The notes beneath the pieces are model-generated. The model worked only from the letters and a program-made list of their open reading frames with translations, was not told the DNA's origin and ran no database searches. The translations under genes were made by a program, and so were the position numbers. A DNA stretch of 17,086 nt from Diplocarpon mali (lineage: Eukaryota > Ascomycota > Leotiomycetes > Helotiales > Drepanopezizaceae): contig JAENRP010000577.1 in assembly GCA_024741835.1 (NCBI GenBank), positions 1-17,086 on the forward strand. The letters are read 5' to 3'. This document shows positions 10,501-17,086 of this stretch, one piece after another (the first letter of the stretch is position 1; each line of letters begins with the position of its first letter).

Positions 10501-10740
10501 AAGGTTATTAACCTATCTTAGCTTCTCTATATGCTTTTAAAGCTATAGAAATTCGGCTTGAAACTCTAGCTTAGCATATTAAATGCGCTATAACTTCCTA
10601 TTATAAAGCATAACTCTACTAGAGCTAAGCTCCTAAGCTTCTTTTTACTAGTATTCGCTTATATTGACTAGGATGGTAGGGAGTATAGGTTCTATTAGTT
10701 GGCTAGGAGTATTAGAACGTCGAGTCTGGTCATATAACGC

Positions 10741-11500
10741 GTATAGGCGAGGGAGAATAGATGAAAGTAGTAGTAAAACCTCTTTAAGAAGCCTTTAAAT
10801 ATAGTGGATCTTTAATCGTTTGCTCTTAAGAGTCGCAAATAGTACTAATAACTGTTATGCTATATTTAAAGGTGGATTCCTAATAGTAGCAGAAGCTTGT
10901 AAAATTCTACTCTAACTGTATATCTGAGCTCCTTTTATAAAAGTGCTCCGTGGCCACTTCAGGGGTATATTACATAAGCCAGTCCTCAGAGGCCTCAGCG
11001 CCTGAGGCTCCTTATGGCGCAATACAGGTATAATAAGTGATAAGGATAGTATATAGGAAGTAGAATAGCAAAGATAAAGGCAAATAGCAAAGAGGGAAAG
11101 GAAAGGTATCTAAGTGATAGAAGCAATCTAAAGTCTTTATTCGAGCCTTATAGTAGTGCGATTATAGTCTAGTTGCGTTCTAGTAGGTTTAAGACTCTTT
11201 ATTGAAGAGTCATCTAGAGTTGTAATCCACTATAGTTATAAATTATAATAATTTATAAAAGGGAAAAGAGGGGCTTTTAAGATAGTATATATATTGAGCT
11301 TCCCTCCTCCCTTAATCTCTTAACTCTAACTCCTACTTCTTATAAGTAGGTCGATTTCCCCTTTTACTTTTAAGTTAATTAACCTTATAGTAGATCTTAT
11401 CTTATATCATCTTATTAATACTATTATTATTATTAGTAAATGCTCCGATTGTTAGCCGACCTCTTTTAATATATACCTTACTAACTTAAATAGTGCTTAA
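10741..11500. other. Gene-free stretch between copia-3 Gag and the next ORF
   Basis: I see no supportable gene. The 5' LTR and leader of copia-3 should lie at its left side, but no TG...CA pair was recognised. About 10920-11040 is unusually GC- and CpA-rich and contains GTGGCCAC (about 10949-10956) and a stronger hairpin. About 11280-11440 has a pyrimidine-rich plus strand (CTTCCCTCCTCCC, CCCCTTTTACTTTT), like fungal promoters or leaders. That is weak evidence on its own. Confidence 0.4.
10992..11008. other. Perfect 7-bp hairpin in a CpA-rich patch
   Basis: GCCTCAG (10992-10998) pairs with CTGAGGC (11002-11008) around the loop CGC. The surrounding 100 bases keep CAG/CAC/CCA trinucleotides that are nearly absent elsewhere in the window. 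There is no poly-T tract or rRNA/tRNA likeness. With the patch at 5470-5546, such patches lie on both sides of copia-3. Confidence 0.55.
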
Positions 11501-12600
11501 ATGCAACCTAAAAGATCTGCCTAAGGCCTTTCGAATACTATATATATATTATACATATATAATATTAAGAAAGGAGGCTAGTAAGAATAATACTAGCTAT
11601 ATATACGCGTTTAATACTCTTACTTTTAAGAAGTGTAATTACTATATCGCGCAATAGGCAAAGTGTATCTTAATAAGTGCCCTTTAATATCCTTTTACTC
11701 TAATAACCTATATAGATATCCGTTTTAAATACCTATTTAAGCTTAAGATAAGTATATCGTCCTTTAGGATACTTAAGTTAGCGGCAATATTAATGCGATT
11801 TAAAAGGTGGCCCGAATCCTATCTAAGGAGACTTAAATATAAATCTTTATAATCCTAAAGACTTAAGATGCCCTTTAGCTAGCTTAGCTAAACAAAGCTT
11901 ATGCCCTTTGCTATAGTATCGACCTTGCAAATACCTAGCAAGCTATAAGTGCTCTTAAATTTATCTAATATCGATAACTGACTATTCGTAGGATTTATTG
12001 CGCGCTATCTAAGGCGGTAATACTACCCTTAGGCATTTTAAGACTTAAGGCGCTAAGGTACTTAGCTCCCTCTAATATATAGAAGGACTATCTAGCTTAG
12101 CTAAGGGCCGCTCTTAGGCTCCTTTTAATAATATCCGCTACTAAAAAGGCAAGGGCAGATAGGTACCTTCTAAGGGCTCTTTAAAAGGTAGGGATCTGGA
12201 TCTTAATAATTTAAATGAACCTAATCTAATAGAGATCGCAGCCGCCTTTGCTTAAGTATAAGCTTAAAAGGAATAGGCCAACTTGGTTGCTATTTCGGGT
12301 AGTAAGGCCTCTAGGACTTAGGCGGCTAAGGAACTATGCCTTAGAAATCCTAGTTCTTAAGATAAGTGCTTATTAGAGGTAGAATCGTTAGTAGATCGTT
12401 ATTTTTAGCAATATAATAATCGCTGCTTTGCTATAATCTCCTTCTCAAGTACTACTCAAGTGATAAAAAAATGCAAGTACTTATAGGTAAGTAAGAAAAA
12501 GATAAAAGAAGGCAGTAATAATAAGTATAGGAATATATCTTATAGTAAAATAAAAAAAATTGCTAATAGCTTGCAATTAAAAATATCGGATATTATTAAT
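11501..12600 (+). pseudogene. Degenerate plus-strand ORF(s), function unknown
   Basis: An ATG at 11501 opens a frame (MQPKRSA...) that runs past 12180 with only TAA/TAG stops. A second frame from about 11574 (EASKNNTSYIY...) has mostly TAA/TAG plus two TGA, and contains FKKCNYYIARQAKCI. If the Tyr was once Cys this gives C-x2-C-x6-C, like half of a fungal Zn2Cys6 or a Gag zinc motif. From about 12130 to 12600 a third frame is the best: DLDLNNLNEPNLIEIAAAFA, then ANLVAISGSKASRT and AAKELCLRNPSS. I cannot tell which frame was coding, or whether frameshifts join them. Position suggests either the rest of the ORF at 4081-5450, split by copia-3, or a separate gene with its own leader. No recognised family. 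Confidence 0.35.
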
Positions 12601-12619
12601 CTAGGACCTTTTCAGGTCT

Positions 12620-15600
12620 AGTTATGCCTTAATAGGCCTTTATACCTATCCCTCCTTCCTAATAGTTATCGAATTAATATCTACCAATTGCTAAAGGGCC
12701 TAATTTGGATTGGCTTTTATTATAGCGTCGGCAGGGTTGCTAGCGCTATCGATCTAACGTATTTCTATAAGCTCTTTGTTTTCGTACAATTATCGAATAG
12801 CTATTATATCGATTATTAATTGCTTCTCCTTTATAGTACCCAATTTGATAATACATTTATATAAGGAGAGGGAATCTGTATATATAATAGTAGGGAGGCG
12901 GGGTAGACTTAGCTTAGCTATTACTATATCGATTGTTATAGCTATAGAAACTAGCATATTAATACCTGCTACTATAGTGTACAGTTCAAAGGCTAATATA
13001 GCTCTTATCATTCTCTTATACTTTATTAAGCTATAGTATAGAATATTGCCTTTTAGAATAAACTGCGATTCTCCTTCCTCTTTAATAGCTAGTATAATAA
13101 TATAGCCGATCTGCGAGCTTAAATCCTTATTATTAGTAAAAGATCTATTAATAAATGCAAATAGCTTAGCGTTTTATAAATTAATAGTAAGGTAGGTTAG
13201 GCCTCTTTTAGGGTTATTTTAGATCTATTTAAGTCGCTTATTTAGATTCTCTATATTTTAAACTATTGGATCCTAGTATTAGGCTATAGCTAACAAATCG
13301 AAGGAAGCTTCTAGCTAGCAGATTATAGCTAAATAAGCTCCCCTTGCTCTCTGCTCTAGGTATTATTACTTATAGCCCTTTTAAAAAGTATCGACTAGTT
13401 CCAGCCTTTAGCTTTAGCCCTTTTATTATATATATACTATGTCCCTTTCCTAGGAAATAATATACCTATTGAAAGCTAGTAATTCGGTGCTCGATAGGTA
13501 TTGTATTAGCTTTATAAGGAATCCTACCCTTTTGATCTCATCCTCCTCCTTTTTTAAGAAGTCTGCTTCTTTAAGTATCAAAGTGTCGTCTGTTTGTATT
13601 CCTATTATATCGAAAAAGGGAGAAGTGCTTAAGGTTATTAATAGATAAGGGCTATAAATTAAGTTGACTATACCGAGATTGCTGCAATAGTACTTATAAT
13701 AGGTGCTAAACTAGTAGTTTCCTAATTTAGGAATGCTATAGAGCGGCAGCACCACTTTAAAGACTATACTTATAGGGAATAGCTTAGTAATATCTTATAG
13801 GAGAAATATAAATATATCTTATAGTAGCTTCGAAGCTGCTTAAGTATATGCTTATATAATATCCTATAAGCCGAGAATGCCCTTCTTGCCCTATTCCTTA
13901 AAGTGTTCTTAGATTAATGTTAAAAGTGATACTAAAAGGCGTTAGCTTACTTATTAGATAGTTAGGGATTAAGTAATTATGCCTTCCTCCTTTTTACTAG
14001 TATTATTCTAAGCTTATATAATTAGGCGTGATTTCTCGAATAGGTGATCTATTTCCTTCCCTTTTATCTTATTAATTATTCTCGATTTAAAGATCCTTTT
14101 GCCTTTTACCGCAGGGTCATTTTTATTCATTAGTATAAATACCCTCTTATTTATTAGCCCTTAGTACTCCTTTAGGCGAGATTGCTAAAAAGGGCGCCTA
14201 AGGGTAGTGATCTTGCCTTCTACCTATAGCTTTTGCGACAGTTCCTAGTCCCTATTCTCCTTCTCTATTAGGAATACCTCCGATTTGGCTATATATAGCT
14301 TATTATCTACTCTAAAGGATATCTATATCTTAGTATTATAGTTATTATTAATTATAAGAAGGCTAGAAATAGGCTTAATAAAGGGAACCTCTACTCTTAG
14401 CGATTGCTTACAACTATTAAATTGCGGCTTAACTAAGCGAGAGGGCTCTACTTCTTTATTAACATTAGTTGCGTTCTACTCCCTTTCAATAGTCATTCGC
14501 TCCTTAGGTTTAGTTCTTCTAGTTTCCTTAGTTTCCTTTAGGCAGTCTTCTTTATTATCGATTTTAAATAGGCGTACGCTTATCGACCTAAAGTGCCTTG
14601 TTTTACTACTAATATTAACTATATAGGTTTCGTTCTCTAAGCCTAGGAACTCGAATAGGCCTATCTATCCTCCCTTCTCTTAATATACTAATACTAAGTC
14701 TTTTAGCTTTAAATTATAGATATAAGTAGTTCTAAGGCCATTCCTTATACCTAAAGCGTTATTAACCTTGCGAGTAGTATAGATCTTCCTTACTTCCTTT
14801 ATAGCCTTTTTAATTATTATTGCCCTTTATTCTATTAATAGATTTGGTAGATCTAGTTTAGTCAGCCTTAGATATGCCTTGAAAATAAGCAGGGTAGGAA
14901 TCATCCTATTAGGCCCTGCTATATCGTTGATTGCTTTAATAGCCATTTGCAGCCTCTTATCGTTACTTAATCGGGAATATTTAGCTGTTATTATTTCAAA
15001 GGCACGTCTTAAAGGGCGATAATACCGTTTAACCTTACTAATAGAGTAGTGCGCCTCTAAAGGAACTAGCTTAAGGGTTATTCCTATAGATCTTAAAGAG
15101 CTTCTGAACTCTACTAAGTTAAAGTTAATGCTATAGTTATATACTATAAAATTAAGAGGTCTAATATATATATCTAGCTAAGCCAGTTTAAGGGCTTGAA
15201 ATACTGCATCGGCCGAATGTGCTCTTATTCCCTTCTATAAGAACTTTGCGGCTTTAAATCCTATTGCTTTATCAATTATATAAAGGGCGTTCCTTCTACC
15301 GAATTGAGCAATATCGATATATATAGTATAATTAAAGTCGATATTATCTTATAGCTTAAATTAGAATCTATAAGGGGCGTTAGCGTAGAGTTAGTAGTAT
15401 TAGTATATTTCCTTTACTCTTGCTATAATACTAGAGTCTATATTATAACCGGCCTAGTTCAAAAGGTATTTAAGGCGTTTTACCAAAGGATATTCGAATC
15501 TTTTATATAGCCTTCGGATCTCTATTTCTATTAAGTGGCATATATTAATTATACCCTTTATTGAGCTTAAGTAAGTCGGCGCAGTAGGTAATAGAAACTT

Positions 15601-15675
15601 CTAAAGGTCGATAGTTGATATATTAGTAAGAGTTAGGGAAGGAAGGTTACCCCTTTCTTTCCTATAGCTATATAC
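12620..15675 (-). pseudogene. RIP-degraded Ty1/copia polyprotein (copia-2): integrase, RT, RNase H, with Gag region deleted
   Basis: All motifs read on the minus strand lie in one frame. It opens with the leader peptide NLPSLTLTNISTIDL...PTAPTYLS (about 15655-15570), then at 15558 jumps directly to a pre-integrase region (RRLYKRFEYPLVKRL) whose zinc Cys/His are mutated. Integrase: IYIDIAQ with D at 15313-15315; the second Asp is Asn (YNYSIN, 15136-15138); the Glu is Lys (SKVKRYY, 15028-15030), 36 codons on. RT: an active site reading QTDDTLIL (TDD at 13582-13593) and VVLPLYSIPKLG upstream. RNase H: IIYTDSLSLYKCIIKLGT within a stop-free stretch of 73 codons (13011-12790). The C-terminus reads SNPADAIIKANPN (NPADA 12724-12738) and LVDINSITIRKEG. 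Stops are almost all TAA/TAG. Gag and protease are absent and no LTR was identified. The plus-strand ORF at 12776-13036 is its shadow. Confidence 0.87.
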
Positions 15676-15884
15676 GTATTAATATCCTATTGATTAAGCA
15701 GTAGGGTCATATGATAATATATTAGAGTAATAGCTGTATTACCTATCTTAATACCCTTACTTAGACCTTACTCCAATTGACCTATAGTCGGGAAAATAAT
15801 AATTATCCTTTTGCGCTAATCTAACTCTTAAGTATCTTTTTAAATTAAAAACAATTAATTAATAGCAACCTCTATTAAAATCAC

Positions 15885-16043
15885 TAAACTCTACTTATAG
15901 GGCAGGACTAAGAGTCAATTTTCCTAAAAGCGTTCCTTTATAAGACTATATAACTTGACTTGCGGTCTAGGCCTAAGAGTCGATCTAAAAAACTTTTCTT
16001 TATAAGACTATATAACCCGACTTGCAAGGCGGGCCTAGGAGTC
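15885..16043 (-). repeat. Right-arm copy of the three palindrome-cored repeats
   Basis: On the minus strand, GACTC starts at 16043, 15981 and 15916 (spacings 62 and 65). The first unit is less RIP-damaged than its left-arm counterpart and shows the likely ancestral core, an 18-bp palindrome with one mismatch (CCCGACTTGCAAGGCGGG, 16016-16033) next to GCCTAGGAGTC. Confidence 0.8.
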
Positions 16044-16065
16044 GTCCTTAAGCCTACTAAGCCCC

Positions 16066-16976
16066 TACTATCTTTTGCAACCTTAGTATATCTTTAAATG
16101 CTTTGAACTTTACAATTATCTTTAATAGCTTTATAAATCCATTTGCTATTATTTAATTAGTTAGGATATAAGTAATTAATAACTTATTCTTTATAATAAG
16201 GTCGTAGATAAAGTAGTAAGTAATATTAATATATTTCGATCGCTTATATAAGTATAGATTCTTTATAAATGCAATTGCCTTTATATTATTTACTTAAAGA
16301 TTAATATAATTCCTATCTTATCTAATATACTTAGCGAAACTTATATCTTTTAAAACTTAAGCGATTTATAATCCTTATTTGCAATTTGATAATATTAATA
16401 TATATTCGGCCTTAGTGCTTATAATAGCTATTGATTTCTACTTCCTACTTTCTTATAATATAGGTCTGCTATATAATACTATTACGCTTTTAGATATACT
16501 TTTCTAACCTTTTATATTTGCTTAATTAGAATTGGTATATACCTTAAGCTTTGCACTTATATATTTTATTAATTTGTATCTTACCTTTTATATAATTATC
16601 GATTAAAGGTACCTTTTAAGTCGCTTAACTATATTCTTATATTAAATCGTCGGATCCTTTAGGTTCTAACTAAGTTGCTTAATAATAAAGGTAATATCTG
16701 GTCTTATATATACTATAGTATATATAATTGCTTTAATATCCTATTAGTACTTCTTTAGATCTCTTCTTTACTTATTTTTATTAATAGGCTCTAACTTATT
16801 ATACTTTCCTTCGATTAGAGTATACTTTGGCTTAAAGTTAGGAGTATAAGTAAAGAGTCCTATTTAGTCTAGGATCTTCTTAATATACTACTCTTAATCT
16901 AATTAGAGTTCTTAAGTAAAGCGGTTCCTTATAATGCAAATGCTAAGGATCTTATGAATTCCCCTTAGATCCTTAG
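16066..16976 (-). pseudogene. Copia-1 fragment: RT C-terminus and RNase H (inverted copy)
   Basis: Inverted counterpart of 2783-3693. It begins in the RT just after the YxDD box, at DLKGIYKILSI, and carries the RNase H and C-terminal tail on the minus strand. Its 5' portion is separated by an LTR insertion at 16977 and lies outside the window, if it still exists. RIP-type stops occur throughout, including TAA where the left copy has TGA at 3115; both are consistent with an original TGG. Confidence 0.85.
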
Positions 16977-17086
16977 TATTGAATATAGAATCATAGCTAT
17001 ACTAGCTAAGTAGGAATAGCTAAGGTGGAGTAGCTATACTAGCTAAGTTGGATTAGAAATCATAGCTATACTAAATTTAGCTATGA
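16977..17086. mobile_element. 5' part of a second LTR of the 7173 family, truncated by the window end
   Basis: It starts TATTGAATATAGAATCATAG and matches the start of the 7173-7561 LTR. A 37-bp insertion at 17011-17047 duplicates the local motif TAGCTATACTAGCTAAG. It sits in copia-1 sequence exactly where the right inverted-repeat arm stops matching the left arm (shared sequence up to CCTTAG; TATT occurs in both). The rest of the LTR, any element behind it and its target duplication are outside the window. Confidence 0.85.

Larger units (their letters stand above)
5547..10740 (-). pseudogene. RIP-degraded Ty1/copia polyprotein (copia-3): Gag, protease, integrase, RT; truncated
   Basis: Read on the minus strand, one frame runs from about 10740 to 7562, and resumes in register from 7172 to 5547 once the inserted LTR and one TSD are removed. 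Gag (about 10740-9450) is helical and Gln/Leu/Lys-rich, with a degenerate Cys/His cluster (KCLCP...NHF) about 9600-9650. A protease-like site FDNYAITHLIN lies at 9241-9273. The pre-integrase zinc region (LGHLRAEALKKL about 8760) has its Cys changed to Tyr. Integrase has DLFNYST about 8600, D in SDNN at 8386-8388, and the catalytic Glu changed to Lys (SKRA, 8266-8268) 40 codons on. RT includes ALYGLR (about 6030-6060); its YxDD box has become YINN (5904-5915). The frame stops matching copia after PNIAFAVA at 5547, so RNase H and the 3' LTR are missing. Stops are overwhelmingly TAA/TAG. The exact Gag start was not found. Confidence 0.87.
15558..16976 (-). repeat. Right arm of the 1.42-kb inverted repeat
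   Basis: Reverse complement of 2783-4198. It holds, on the minus strand, the C-terminal RT and RNase H of copia-1, three 3' repeat units, the leader and the first codons of the ORF. It is somewhat less mutated than the left arm in places. For example, CAA (15th codon from the end of copia-1, plus-strand bases 16075-16077) stands where the left arm has TAG (3682). The outer end is cut by the LTR at 16977, so the duplication may continue beyond that insertion. Confidence 0.9.

Noticed and set aside
10992..11008. Rho-independent terminator
   Set aside because: The hairpin has no T-tract and the sequence context is eukaryotic.
10920..11040. tRNA or small RNA gene, suggested by the GC-rich RIP-free patch
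   Set aside because: No cloverleaf arms or A/B box pattern could be found by eye.
12776..13036. 86-codon plus-strand ORF
   Set aside because: It is the complement of the copia-2 RNase H segment, whose minus-strand reading (YTDSLSLYKCIIKLGT) is clearly the real one.

Overview
This window looks like a transposon graveyard from the nuclear genome of a filamentous ascomycete (Pezizomycotina). It is strongly AT-rich and TpA-rich. Reading frames are preserved over kilobases but are riddled with TAA/TAG where related proteins have Gln. Trp, Cys, Glu and Asp codons carry matching G->A changes. This is the signature of repeat-induced point mutation (RIP: CpA->TpA on either strand). I see no intact host gene, tRNA, rRNA or CRISPR.

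Layout. (1) 1-3693, + strand: a Ty1/copia polyprotein pseudogene ('copia-1') that keeps one reading frame for about 1,230 codons: pre-integrase zinc region, integrase, RT, RNase H. At 135-620 an in-frame tandem array of 39/48-bp units adds 13/16-residue peptide repeats just before the zinc region. (2) 3716-3872: three 61-64-bp units sharing the core of that array but in rotating phase. (3) 3880-about 5450, + strand: a leader and a long degenerate ORF of unknown function, possibly Gag of a second element. (4) 5547-about 10740, - strand: a second copia polyprotein ('copia-3', Gag-protease-integrase-RT), truncated after RT and split at 7173-7561 by a 389-bp solo LTR with a perfect 5-bp target duplication (GCTAG). 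Removing the LTR and one TSD restores the frame. (5) 10741-11500: no gene, with a GC/CpA-rich hairpin patch and a pyrimidine-rich stretch. (6) 11501-about 12600, + strand: degenerate ORF(s) of unknown function. (7) about 12620-15558, - strand: a third copia polyprotein ('copia-2', integrase-RT-RNase H). Its N-terminus is fused in frame to the same leader peptide seen at 4081-4198. (8) 15558-16976: an inverted copy of 2783-4198, i.e. the copia-1 RT/RNase H end, the 3' repeat units and the leader. (9) 16977-17086: the start of a second copy of the solo-LTR family, cut by the window end.

The large architecture is therefore a 1.42-kb inverted repeat (arms 2783-4198 and 15558-16976) enclosing 11.36 kb of mutually nested, convergent copia remnants. 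Nothing here should be active. All three integrases have lost the catalytic glutamate and at least two have also lost an aspartate. The copia-3 RT active site reads YINN instead of YxDD. Family assignments rest on motif order and residue patterns read by eye; no database search was possible.
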